A DNA stretch of 64,000 bases, taken from assembly GCF_042665255.1 (NCBI RefSeq), contig NZ_JBHTCD010000019.1, one strand, 5' to 3'. Below, piece by piece: positions 43,073 through 50,667 of the stretch. The notes beneath the pieces were generated by a model, which searched no databases, was not told the origin of the DNA, and saw only the letters and a program-made list of their open reading frames with translations. The DNA comes from Insolitispirillum peregrinum. Its GTDB lineage: Bacteria; Pseudomonadota; Alphaproteobacteria; Rhodospirillales; Rhodospirillaceae. Both the position numbers and the translations under genes were made by a program. How positions within the stretch are numbered: position 1 is the stretch's first letter; each line of letters begins with the position of its first letter.

Positions 43073-44431
43073 TCACTTTTGGCGCAGGTCACTGATCCCG
43101 AGTGCATCCCACATTTGGCTGAAATCGTATTCAGGCACGCCGGGAGCGAGCAGGCGGCCCTGTTCAAGCCTGTTCAGCCATTCTGCAACATCTTGCCGTC
43201 CCTGGGCTGTTTCGATGGCTTGACAGGGTGTTTTATCTCCCAGAAACGGGATGCGTTTCGTGAGAAGGCCTTGATAATGCTTGATGATGTACTGCTGCAG
43301 TATCTCGGCCTGTTCGTCAGGGGTGAGAAGATTCTCTCCCCGGTCATCTTCGTAATCGTCCTCTTCTTCTTCCTCCAGATCCTCCAGCGACTTGATGGTA
43401 ATGTCTGGAGACCGCAACAAGTGGCCTGTCTCCCGAGCCAGAATCTCCTGAATCGTTGCCGCGCGCTCTGCTGAATTGGTTTCTACCGTCAACGTTTTGC
43501 CCTTTAGACGGATGATCCCCCGGACATCTTCCCCGCTGTCGAGGGTGGTGATCAGGCGGAGGGCGTGTTCGTTGCTGGCCGTCGGTGATGGTTTCACGTC
43601 GGCAGGGGCAACCCAGTTCCAGACATTATTCTGTACGGCCTGCAAACAGGGCAGGGTATTCAGTGGGCCGACGAGCTGCTTTTGCAGGACGCCTTTCGCG
43701 AGCGGATAGCAAATTCTGTGAAACAGGAGCTCTTCCCCGTCGGAATTTTCGTACGTGCGGGTCGCCTCGGAGGCGATGTCCTGAAGCCTTTCTCCCAGCC
43801 AGAAGGACGTAAACAACGGGGCACTGCGGCGCAGCTCGTCATCGGAAAAAACCGGCGGGATGCCGCCCGGCTGTTTCTGATGGAGGTCACGCAGGAGGGT
43901 CTGCAGTTCTTCTGCCCCTTTGGGGGAATACAGGAGCAGGTAGCTGGACAGTGCGGGTTGACCGCTCAGGGAGATAATGCGGGTTGCAAGAATGCCTGAC
44001 GGGGCAATGTCATGGAAGAGGTCCTCTTCCATGACCGTGATGGGCTCGCCGGGGCGCAGCAGATCCCGGAGCGTGATCGAGTGTCTGGAGGCGACATCGC
44101 AGACTTCATACAGGCTGGGGACGGCGGTTCGCAGGGCCTTGATGTAATCCTGGGTGGCCAGGCTTTCCTTGCGGCCATAATTGCGCAGGTAGGTATCGGT
44201 AATGTTTTTGTTCTTGTCGGGGAAGTCCCGGGTCAGCAAATCGTCAAGGGCCGTGTTCCACAGGCTGCTGATCTGATCGTCTTCCAGGAGGTGCTCGATC
44301 TCGCCAAATCCTTCGGTTGCGGGGTCGAACAGGCCCGATGTGTGTTCTTGCAGCACGTTCAGAAAGCGCGTGTGCCATGGCTCGCGGTGGGCAAGAGCAA
44401 GCAGGTTGTTGAGCTGGAGTTCCGTCCTCAT
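43073..44431 (-). CDS. Uncharacterised 452-aa protein inside the nif cluster
   Basis: I do not recognise a function. The N-terminal half contains a conserved-looking YIKALRTAVPSLYEVCDV and LRDLLRPGEPITVMEEDLFH pattern that I associate with a poorly described bacterial family sometimes carrying SEC-C zinc motifs; no such Cys motif is seen here. A strongly acidic run (Glu/Asp, around residue 365-385) follows, then a C-terminal segment with FLGDKTPCQAIETAQGR that resembles the toxin-binding domain of MbcA/ParS-type antitoxins. No membrane helix or signal peptide is visible. I chose the ATG at 44431, with AAAGGA upstream; the frame extends far into nifE on the opposite strand but that is a shadow. 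It is transcribed against nifHDK and nifE. Confidence 0.7.
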   Translation of the reverse strand: MRTELQLNNLLALAHREPWHTRFLNVLQEHTSGLFDPATEGFGEIEHLLEDDQISSLWNTALDDLLTRDFPDKNKNITDTYLRNYGRKESLATQDYIKALRTAVPSLYEVCDVASRHSITLRDLLRPGEPITVMEEDLFHDIAPSGILATRIISLSGQPALSSYLLLYSPKGAEELQTLLRDLHQKQPGGIPPVFSDDELRRSAPLFTSFWLGERLQDIASEATRTYENSDGEELLFHRICYPLAKGVLQKQLVGPLNTLPCLQAVQNNVWNWVAPADVKPSPTASNEHALRLITTLDSGEDVRGIIRLKGKTLTVETNSAERAATIQEILARETGHLLRSPDITIKSLEDLEEEEEDDYEDDRGENLLTPDEQAEILQQYIIKHYQGLLTKRIPFLGDKTPCQAIETAQGRQDVAEWLNRLEQGRLLAPGVPEYDFSQMWDALGISDLRQK

Positions 44432-44510
44432 GCCAGAGCGGTCCTTTGAATGTTTGGCGGTCATGTGTGGTGTGGGCACAAAGGTAACATTTTTTCCCAA
44501 CAGTGTCGTG

Positions 44511-44526
44511 TGTCGCAGACCTGACA
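44511..44526 (+). promoter_or_regulatory. NifA upstream activator site (nifE)
   Basis: Perfect TGT-N10-ACA match, 100-115 bases before the predicted nifE start. Only one perfect site is present, against two before nifH. It lies just upstream of the minus-strand gene start at 44431. Confidence 0.8.
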
Positions 44527-44598
44527 AACGTCCGGTATCAGACAACGAATTTTCTGTGTGTATTTCAATAACTATATGAAAATAAACAATATTTATTA

Positions 44599-44615
44599 TT
44601 GGCACAGTGTTTGCT
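44599..44615 (+). promoter_or_regulatory. Sigma-54 promoter of the nifEN operon
   Basis: TTGGCAC-AGTGT-TTGCT is a full -24/-12 consensus; GG (44601-44602) and GC (44613-44614) are ten bases apart. The predicted start is near 44626. It is followed by GGAGG and nifE at 44663. An AT-rich stretch upstream could be a bending site. Confidence 0.93.
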
Positions 44616-44662
44616 AAGACGATTGCATGACCTCCTTCCCCCCACTGCCCGGAGGACCAGCA

Positions 44663-46066
44663 ATGCTCAAGCAGAAACTCGCGGATGTGTTCAATGAACC
44701 CGGCTGTGAGAAAAATCAGGCCAAAAGCGACAAGGACCGCAAGAAAGGCTGCACCGTCAAGGGGCTGACCCCCGGCGCTGCGGCGGGTGGCTGCGCGTTT
44801 GACGGGGCCAAGATTGCCCTGCAGCCGGTCGTTGACGCGGCGCATATCGTACATGGGCCGATCGCCTGCGAAGGCAATGCCTGGGACAACCGCCATGCGG
44901 CCTCGTCGGGGCCAGAGCTGTACCGGATGGGCTTTACCACCGACATGTCCGAACTGGACGTGATTTACGGCGGTGAAAAGAAGCTGTGGAAGGCGATCAA
45001 GGAAGTTATTGCCAAGTACGATCCACCAGCGATTTTTGTCTATCAGACCTGTGTGCCGGCGCTGATCGGTGACGACGTGATCAAGGTCTGCGCGACGGCG
45101 TCGGAAAAGTTTGGCAAGCCGGTGATCCCGGTCAATGCGCCGGGCTTTGCCGGGTCCAAGAACCTGGGCAACAAGCTGGCTGGCGAGACGCTGCTGGACT
45201 ATGTGATCGGCACCGAAGAGCCTGATGACGCCCGCCCGACCGATATCAACCTGATCGGCGAATACAATCTGGTCGGCGAGCTGTGGCAGATCACCCCGCT
45301 GTTTGACGAGCTGGGGATCCGCATCCGCGCCGGGATCACTGGCGATGCCCGCTATCATGATGTGGCGTGCTCGCACCGGGCGGCGGTGAACATGCTGTTG
45401 TGCGGGCAGGCGATGATGAACGTTGCCCGCAAGATGGAAGAGCGCTGGGGCATTCCGTACTTCGAAGGCTCGTTTTACGGCATCGAAGACACCTCGGCCT
45501 CGCTGCGGACCATTGCCCGCCTGTGCGTCCAGCAGGGTGCCGATGCCGACCTGATCGCGCGCACCGAGGCGCTGATTGTCCGCGAGGAAGCCCGCTGCTG
45601 GGAGCGCATCCGCAGCTTTACCCCGCGTTTGCAGGGCAAGAAAGTGCTGCTCTACACCGGCGGGCACAAGTCATGGTCGGTGATTTCTGCCTTGCAGGAA
45701 ATGGGCATGGAAGTGGTCAAGAGCAGCGTGCGCAAGGCCACCGACAGCGACAAAAGCAAGGCGCTGGAGCTGATGGATGGCGATGCCGAAGCGCTGGTGG
45801 GGGCGATCCCCAACCCGGAAATGTACCGGATGCTGCGTGCGGGCGAGGCCGACATCATGCTGTCCGGCGGGCGGACCCAGTTCGTCGCCCTGAAGGCGCG
45901 AACGGCCTGGCTGGATATCAATCAGGAACGCAATTACGCCTACGCTGGCTATGACGGCATGGTCGAGCTGGTGCGCCAGATGGACAAGGCGGTGAACAAT
46001 CCGGTGTGGCAGCGGGTCCGTCGCCCGGCGCCGTGGGATGCAGACTTCACCGGCTTTGATGCGTAA
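44663..46066 (+). CDS. nifE: Nitrogenase FeMo-cofactor scaffold protein NifE
   Basis: NifE (467 aa) forms with NifN the scaffold on which the FeMo-cofactor precursor matures. It resembles NifD; cluster ligands are at Cys44 (AAAGGCAFDGA), Cys69 (HGPIACEGNAWD) and the Cys of TCVPALIGDD. The ATG at 44663 follows GGAGG by seven bases. An in-frame ATG at 44627 lies at the transcription start itself and cannot be used. nifN begins 14 bases after the stop. Confidence 0.96.
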   Translation: MLKQKLADVFNEPGCEKNQAKSDKDRKKGCTVKGLTPGAAAGGCAFDGAKIALQPVVDAAHIVHGPIACEGNAWDNRHAASSGPELYRMGFTTDMSELDVIYGGEKKLWKAIKEVIAKYDPPAIFVYQTCVPALIGDDVIKVCATASEKFGKPVIPVNAPGFAGSKNLGNKLAGETLLDYVIGTEEPDDARPTDINLIGEYNLVGELWQITPLFDELGIRIRAGITGDARYHDVACSHRAAVNMLLCGQAMMNVARKMEERWGIPYFEGSFYGIEDTSASLRTIARLCVQQGADADLIARTEALIVREEARCWERIRSFTPRLQGKKVLLYTGGHKSWSVISALQEMGMEVVKSSVRKATDSDKSKALELMDGDAEALVGAIPNPEMYRMLRAGEADIMLSGGRTQFVALKARTAWLDINQERNYAYAGYDGMVELVRQMDKAVNNPVWQRVRRPAPWDADFTGFDA

Positions 46067-46079
46067 GGGGGACCAGACA

Positions 46080-47528
46080 ATGACCATGTATCCTCCGGCC
46101 AACGTGCTGGTGCAAAAGAAATCCTGCTCGGTCAACCCGCTGAAGTCTTCGGCTCCGCTGGGGGCGGCGATGGCCTTCATGGGGATGGATCGCTGCCAGC
46201 CGCTGTTCCATGGCTCGCAAGGCTGTACGGCTTTTGGTCTGGTGCTGCTGGTGCGGCATTTCAAGGAAGCGATCCCGTTCCAGACCACCGCCATGAACGA
46301 AATCACCACCATTCTCGGCGGTATTGATAACGTTGAACAGGCGCTGGTCAACGTCGCCAAGCGGGCCAAACCGGCACTGATCGGGATTTGCTCGACCGGA
46401 CTGACCGAAACGCGCGGCGAAGATGTTGCCCCGGAACTGCGGCTGATCCGCCAGCGGAATCCTGAATTACAGGATACGGCGGTGGTCTATGCCTCGACCC
46501 CCGATTACGTCGGCGGGATGCAGGAAGGGTGGGCCAAGGCGGTGTCGGCGATCATCGAGGCCTTTGTTCCGGCCCGCAACGAGGCCGCGCCGCTGACCCC
46601 GATCCGCGGGCAGGTCAATATCCTTGCCGGTGTCCACCTGACGGCAGGCGATCTGGAAGAACTGCGCGAGATCACCGATGCCTTCGGGCTGGAAGCGATC
46701 ATCCTGCCGGACCTGTCCGGCTCGCTGGACGGGCATGTCCCGGATACCTATTGCGGTACCTCGTATGGCGGAACCTCGCTGGAAGATGTCGCCTGTATGG
46801 GTGCCTCGGTGGCCACGCTGGCCTTTGGCGAGCACATGCGCAAACCTGCCGAGGACCTGGAAGCCAAGACTGGCGTGCCGTCGCGGCTGGTGCTGAATGC
46901 CACCGGGATCGAGGGTTGCGACCGCCTGATGGTGATGCTGTCGGAAATTTCCGGTCGGCCCATTCCGCCCCGTTTCCGGCGTCAGCGCAGCCAGTTGGTC
47001 GATGCGATGCTGGATGCGCACTTCCACTTTGGCGGCAAGACGGTGGTGATGGCGGCGGAACCGGACCTGTTGCTGGCCTATTCGACCCTGTTCAACGATC
47101 TGGGGGCAGTGATCCCGCTGGCCGTCTCGACCGTTTCTACCCCGTCGCTGCAACGGGTACCGGCGGCGACGGTGCAGATCGGTGATCTGGAAGACCTGGA
47201 GCTGGGGGCCAAGGAGCACCATGCCGACCTGCTGGTGACCCATTCCCATGGCCGTCAGGCTTCGGCCCGCACCGGTATCCCGCTCTATCGCGTTGGCTTC
47301 CCGCAGTTTGACCGTTTGGGCTCGGCCCATCGCGCCACGCTGGGGTATCGCGCCAGCCGCGACATCGTGTTCGAGGTCGGCAACCTGTTCATCGAGGCGA
47401 TGCCCAACCACCTGTTGCGGCACGGCCACGACGATCACGGCGACCACTCTGTTCATCACGAAGGGGCCTGCGGTTGCCCCGGCACTTTGGAGGCCAGCCA
47501 TGGCTGTTCGCACTCTGCGTCTTGTTGA
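46080..47528 (+). CDS. nifN: Nitrogenase FeMo-cofactor scaffold protein NifN
   Basis: NifN (482 aa) is the NifK-like partner of NifE. The GSQGCTAFG motif and CSTGLTETRGED are conserved. The last 36 or so residues form an unusual His/Cys-rich tail (HGHDDHGDHSVHH, then several Cys in CGCP and GCSHSASC) that looks metal-binding; A. vinelandii NifN is shorter (about 458 aa). The end overlaps the start of nifX by 29 bases, so part of the tail sequence doubles as nifX's ribosome binding site. Confidence 0.95.
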   Translation: MTMYPPANVLVQKKSCSVNPLKSSAPLGAAMAFMGMDRCQPLFHGSQGCTAFGLVLLVRHFKEAIPFQTTAMNEITTILGGIDNVEQALVNVAKRAKPALIGICSTGLTETRGEDVAPELRLIRQRNPELQDTAVVYASTPDYVGGMQEGWAKAVSAIIEAFVPARNEAAPLTPIRGQVNILAGVHLTAGDLEELREITDAFGLEAIILPDLSGSLDGHVPDTYCGTSYGGTSLEDVACMGASVATLAFGEHMRKPAEDLEAKTGVPSRLVLNATGIEGCDRLMVMLSEISGRPIPPRFRRQRSQLVDAMLDAHFHFGGKTVVMAAEPDLLLAYSTLFNDLGAVIPLAVSTVSTPSLQRVPAATVQIGDLEDLELGAKEHHADLLVTHSHGRQASARTGIPLYRVGFPQFDRLGSAHRATLGYRASRDIVFEVGNLFIEAMPNHLLRHGHDDHGDHSVHHEGACGCPGTLEASHGCSHSASC

Positions 47529-48003
47529 AGAGGGAGACAGCGTGATGCTCGACCGTCGGCCCGTGAAAGGGGGACACATGCGCGTTGCCTTTACCACCAG
47601 CGACATGAAGACCGTCAACGCGCACTTCGCGGGCGCCAAGACCATCGCGGTCTATGAAATCAGTCAGGATGACTCGCGGTTTGTCGAGGCCCTGCAGTTT
47701 GAAAACAAGTCCGGCGAGGAAGGCAAGCACGGCGATGATGGCGAAGAGCGCATCAATGCCCGCATCCGCTCGCTGGAAGGCTGTGCCCTGCTGTTCGTCA
47801 AGGCGATCGGCGGCCCGGCGGCGGCCAAGGTGGTGCGTGCCAACGTCCACCCGATCAAGCTGCCGCAGGAAGAAAGCATCGCCGACGTGATCGAGCGGGT
47901 GCAGGGCATGATGAAGGGCAATCCGCCGCCGTGGTTGCGCAAGATCATGCTGCAAACCGGTGGTCAGGTCGACGAGATGGCCTTTATGGACGACGAAGAG
48001 TAA
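47500..48003 (+). CDS. nifX: Nitrogen fixation protein NifX
   Basis: NifX (167 aa) binds NifB-co and FeMo-co intermediates and shuttles them to NifEN. The conserved RVAFTTSDMKTVNAHFAGAK stretch (about residues 28-47), GCALLFVKAIGGPAAAKVV and a C-terminal GGxVDEMAF-type ending mark the NifX/NafY/NifB C-terminal fold. The ATG at 47500 follows GGAGG by six bases inside nifN. An acidic end (DDEE) follows. Function is well known in A. vinelandii; here it rests on sequence. Confidence 0.93.
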   Translation: MAVRTLRLVEEGDSVMLDRRPVKGGHMRVAFTTSDMKTVNAHFAGAKTIAVYEISQDDSRFVEALQFENKSGEEGKHGDDGEERINARIRSLEGCALLFVKAIGGPAAAKVVRANVHPIKLPQEESIADVIERVQGMMKGNPPPWLRKIMLQTGGQVDEMAFMDDEE

Positions 48004-48029
48004 TTCCAGAAAGAGAGAGGATGCGCCCG

Positions 48030-48509
48030 ATGAGTCAGGATGTGATGGAACTGTCCGCCGAAGAACAGGACGTGTTCAAGACCTCGGCTTTTTTGCAGGA
48101 ACTGGTCAAGCAGGTCCGTGCGCAGGACACCTACGGGACCTGGGAAGGCAAAAGCGATGCGGTGGTGCTGGCCGACTTCATTGTCACCAAGGAACAGCGC
48201 AAGCAGATGCCGATCATCGGCGATCCCGACCCGGATGTGATCTGGCGCATCGAGCGGTTCTACAACGCCGTTGGTCTGGCGCTGGAACGGCAGACCGGCC
48301 TGATTGCCGGGCCGATGATCAAGATCGGCCACGAGGGCTTTGGTCGTCTGCTGATGACCACCGGCCGTCTGGTGGTGATCAGCAAGACCCTGCGTGATGT
48401 CCATCGCTTTGGCTTTGAAACCTACGTCAAGCTGGCCGAGGCCGGTGACAAGACGATCGGTGAGGCTATTGGCTGGATTGAAAAGCATCCGGACGTGGCG
48501 CGAGCCTGA
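48030..48509 (+). CDS. NifX-associated nitrogen fixation protein (DUF269)
   Basis: This 159-residue protein belongs to the small DUF269/NifX-associated family that follows nifX in many diazotrophs. Visible conserved parts are FLQELVKQVRAQDTYGTWEG, IVTKEQRKQMPIIGDPDP and the long helix WRIERFYNAVGLALE. The biochemical role is unknown. I chose the ATG at 48030, nine bases after GAGAGG, over one at 48021. It lies 26 bases after nifX in the nifEN transcript. Confidence 0.92.
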   Translation: MSQDVMELSAEEQDVFKTSAFLQELVKQVRAQDTYGTWEGKSDAVVLADFIVTKEQRKQMPIIGDPDPDVIWRIERFYNAVGLALERQTGLIAGPMIKIGHEGFGRLLMTTGRLVVISKTLRDVHRFGFETYVKLAEAGDKTIGEAIGWIEKHPDVARA

Positions 48510-48524
48510 GCGGGGACCAGAAGC

Positions 48525-48731
48525 ATGAGCGATATCGACGCCCTGAAGGAAAAGCTCAAAAAGCTGTCGGCGCGGGCCACCAGCCGCAAGATGGATCTGC
48601 ACGACCTGTCGGAAGAATTGCCTGTGAACTGGCAGAACATCATGACCGTCGCCCAGGCCACCCACGACGCCTTCGCCGAGCTGGAAGCCCTGCGCAAGGA
48701 GTTGAAGGCCGCCGAAAAGGCCAGTGCCTGA
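48525..48731 (+). CDS. CCE_0567-family small metalloprotein (DUF683)
   Basis: This 68-residue helical protein matches the CCE_0567/DUF683 family found after nifX: KLKKLSARATSRKMDLHDLSE and the helix QNIMTVAQATHDAF, which together form a helical hairpin (coiled coil). The Cyanothece homologue binds metal. It is probably co-translated with the preceding gene (15-base gap). Function in nitrogen fixation is not established. Confidence 0.88.
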   Translation: MSDIDALKEKLKKLSARATSRKMDLHDLSEELPVNWQNIMTVAQATHDAFAELEALRKELKAAEKASA

Positions 48732-48750
48732 AAACTGCGGAACCATTTTT

Positions 48751-48795
48751 CCAGCATCAGGCTACCTGTCCAAGAACGCAGGAGCCTGATGCTGG
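48751..48795 (+). other. Large hairpin between the nifENX group and fdxB
   Basis: CCAGCATCAGGCT (48751-48763) pairs perfectly with AGCCTGATGCTGG (48783-48795); after a bulged A, CCTG/CAGG extends the stem, leaving a ten-base loop. It is not followed by T residues but by a small CCCC-GCA-CGGGG hairpin, so it looks like an RNA-processing or attenuation element between the two nif gene groups and not a simple terminator. Confidence 0.65.
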
Positions 48796-48845
48796 AGTGT
48801 AGTCCCCGCACGGGGAGTCTGGAAAACAAAGAGGGGTAAAGTGCA

Positions 48846-49136
48846 ATGGCTGAGTTTCTGACCCGGGGTGGTACGCCCTGGACGCCGGAGTATCTGTTGG
48901 CAATCAACGCCGAGACCTGCATTGGCTGCGGGCGGTGCTTCAAGGTTTGCACCCGTGGGGTGATGGAACTGATGGGCATCAATGACGACGGCGAGATGTG
49001 CGACCCCTTTGACGACGACGAGGATATCGTTCGTAAAGTTATGACCGTCTCCAACTCCGGTGACTGCATCGGATGTGGATCGTGTGCCAAGGTCTGTGGC
49101 GCCAGCTGCCAGACCCACGGCAACGAAGCCCTGTAA
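48846..49136 (+). CDS. fdxB: Nif-specific ferredoxin III (FdxB-type)
   Basis: This 96-residue ferredoxin has two [4Fe-4S] motifs, CIGCGRCFKVC (Cys25, 28, 31, 35) and CIGCGSCAKVC (Cys74, 77, 80, 84), separated by a long acidic insertion (about 35 residues). That spacing and its place before nifQ match the nif-specific ferredoxin III (FdxB). It may deliver electrons to cofactor assembly proteins rather than to NifH (inference). Ferredoxin identity is secure. Confidence 0.93.
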   Translation: MAEFLTRGGTPWTPEYLLAINAETCIGCGRCFKVCTRGVMELMGINDDGEMCDPFDDDEDIVRKVMTVSNSGDCIGCGSCAKVCGASCQTHGNEAL

Positions 49137-49151
49137 TACGGAGGCGGTCCC

Positions 49152-49799
49152 ATGACGGAGACGGTGTATCAGAGGCTCATGGCGGGCGTTGGCTTGGGGG
49201 AGCACTTCGACCGGCATGTTTTTGCCAGCCTGATCGCCGTCGTCCGTAGCGATCCGGCGACATCCCAGGACATGCTGACGCATGCTTTGGGGGTGTCGCC
49301 GGACGCTCTGTCCAGTCTGTTGCGGCATTATTTCCCGCAAGCGGTCGAGTTCATGCCGACCGGGGTCGGTACGCAGGTGCCGGAGATTGACGAAGCCCTG
49401 GAAGAAGAAGACCTGCGCGCCTTTATCCTCAGTCATCGTGCTGGTGTGCGTGAGGAAGAAGTGTGGCTGGCGGCGATGATCGCCCGCCGTTCGCTGTGCG
49501 AAAATCACTTGTGGCAGGATTTGGGCCTGCGCAGCCGGGACGAGTTGAATGCTCTGCTGCGACAGAACTTCCCGTCGCTGGTCGCCTTGAACAGCGAAAA
49601 CATGAAATGGAAGAAATTCTTTTATCGTCAGCTGTGTCAGACCGATGGCGTGTTGTTGTGCAAGTCGCCCAATTGTCAGACGTGCAGTGACAGTGCGGTC
49701 TGTTTCGGCGAGGAAAGCGGCGAGCCGGTTATTTTCCGGGTGATGCCGATGGTGCCGCAAGAAAGTGCAGGCTGCCGCCTGGAACTGCCCGGGGCCTGA
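49152..49799 (+). CDS. nifQ: Molybdenum-processing protein NifQ
   Basis: NifQ (215 aa) is an Fe-S protein that supplies molybdenum to NifEN/NifH. The family motif Cys-x4-Cys-x2-Cys-x5-Cys is exact at Cys170, Cys175, Cys178 and Cys184. The last ten residues (206-215) and the stop codon lie inside an intergenic repeat (copy B), so the original C-terminus has been replaced by repeat-encoded sequence. GGAGG precedes the ATG. The change is downstream of the metal ligands and need not inactivate the protein. Confidence 0.93.
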   Translation: MTETVYQRLMAGVGLGEHFDRHVFASLIAVVRSDPATSQDMLTHALGVSPDALSSLLRHYFPQAVEFMPTGVGTQVPEIDEALEEEDLRAFILSHRAGVREEEVWLAAMIARRSLCENHLWQDLGLRSRDELNALLRQNFPSLVALNSENMKWKKFFYRQLCQTDGVLLCKSPNCQTCSDSAVCFGEESGEPVIFRVMPMVPQESAGCRLELPGA

Positions 49800-49900
49800 G
49801 GCCCCGAGCCCCCATTTTTTCTTTTATGATCAAAGGAATGGGGTCCGGGGCCTCAGGCCCCGGCGAGGTGTGGAGCAGCGCTCCATGATCCTGTTTTCTG
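49767..49900 (+). repeat. Three-hairpin intergenic repeat, copy B (full length)
   Basis: The unit starts with GCAGGCTGCCGCCTG, continues with a GGGGCC/GGCCCC hairpin, then CCCCCAT with a T-rich loop and ATGGGG, then GGGGCC/GGCCCC and the TGGAGC-AGC-GCTCCA palindrome, and ends TGATCCTGTTTT. Copies C and D match all parts in order. The first 33 bases are the end of nifQ. Confidence 0.85.
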
Positions 49901-50035
49901 TTTATTGTGTATTGTGATGTGACGCAGGCACACTGGCCCAGGCTTTTGTTCTTATGTGTCTCTTGCTGTGCGCAGTTGATATGCGCGGAGGGGGCCTTTA
50001 AGGTGAGGCGTCCGTAGTGAGGAAGGGACGAAAGT

Positions 50036-50410
50036 ATGAAAGAGCCAACAGGCAGTGAGCGCCGGATCTTTGACCGCTGGTCGCTGGATGGTGCCGCGCG
50101 GGTCATTTTTGAAAATCAGTACGATTTCTCATGCAAGATCAAGGATATGTCGGCGAGTGGTGTCTCGGTTGATACCGATATACGCCCGGAAATCGGTGAT
50201 CGTGCCGTGGTCTATGTCAAGGGCGTTGGGCGTCTGCATGCCGAGGTTGTGCGGGTGCGGGAACAGGATGTCGCCCTGCATTTCGTCGTCGATAACGACC
50301 GTCAGCGCGCCATTCTGGAGCGTCTGGAGCGGGAAGTGGTCTCCGGAATCGAACGTCATCTGGTCGAAACGCTGAACTCGCTGAGTGGGTCGGAAGACGA
50401 ACCGGAGTGA
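50036..50410 (+). CDS. PilZ domain protein
   Basis: This 124-residue protein is a single PilZ domain: an arginine-rich start ERRIFDRWSLDG (residues 8-19) with the RxxxR c-di-GMP signature, the DMSASG motif (residues 37-42), and the beta-barrel strand GVGRLHAEVVRV. A C-terminal helix (about 87-120) may mediate partner binding. PilZ proteins bind c-di-GMP to control motility or polysaccharide; the partner is unknown. The gene sits between repeat copies B and C0/C. GGAAGG lies before the ATG. Confidence 0.85.
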   Translation: MKEPTGSERRIFDRWSLDGAARVIFENQYDFSCKIKDMSASGVSVDTDIRPEIGDRAVVYVKGVGRLHAEVVRVREQDVALHFVVDNDRQRAILERLEREVVSGIERHLVETLNSLSGSEDEPE

Positions 50411-50428
50411 GTTTTCCGAAACCTCTCA

Positions 50429-50472
50429 GGGGCTTTGACGGCTCCGGCGAGGTGTGGAGCAGCGTTTCACAG
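50429..50472 (+). repeat. Three-hairpin repeat, partial copy C0
   Basis: Only the 3' part of the unit is present: GGGGCTTTGACGGCTCC (an imperfect GGGGCC/GGCCCC stem), the joining GGCGAGGTG and a decayed TGGAGCAGCG palindrome with TTTCACA. It lies just after the PilZ stop, 25 bases before copy C. Confidence 0.7.
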
Positions 50473-50496
50473 TACACGACAGTTGGTGGGATCAGT

Positions 50497-50633
50497 GCGG
50501 GCTACCGCCCGAACCCGTTTGGTGGCGATGCCCCCAAGCCCCCATTTTTCTTTTGTTATCAAAGGAATGGGGTCCGGAGCCTCAAGGCCCCGGCGAGGTT
50601 TGGAGCAGCGCTCCATGATCTTTCTGTTTTCTG
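50497..50633 (+). repeat. Three-hairpin intergenic repeat, copy C (full length)
   Basis: It starts GCGGGCTACCGCCCG, continues with a CCCCCAAGCCCCCAT...ATGGGG stem, an imperfect GGAGCC/GGCCCC stem and TGGAGC-AGC-GCTCCA, ending in CTGTTTTCTG like copy B. It ends about 35 bases before the minus-strand chemoreceptor stop, between convergent genes. Confidence 0.85.
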
Positions 50634-50667
50634 TCGTGTACCGTGGTCACATTTAACGCACAATGCT

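Noticed and set aside
44627..44662. Alternative ATG for nifE at 44627
   Set aside because: It coincides with the predicted sigma-54 transcription start, leaving no leader; ATG 44663 has GGAGG at the right distance.
43073..45667. An 864-residue minus-strand reading frame extending across nifE
   Set aside because: The part beyond 44431 lies opposite nifE and has no family resemblance; the ATG at 44431 has a ribosome binding site and the upstream extension crosses the nifE promoter.
47248..47499. Long in-frame N-terminal extension of nifX inside nifN
   Set aside because: The extra sequence is Arg/Ser/Thr-rich frame shadow; ATG 47500 has a proper binding site and fits NifX.
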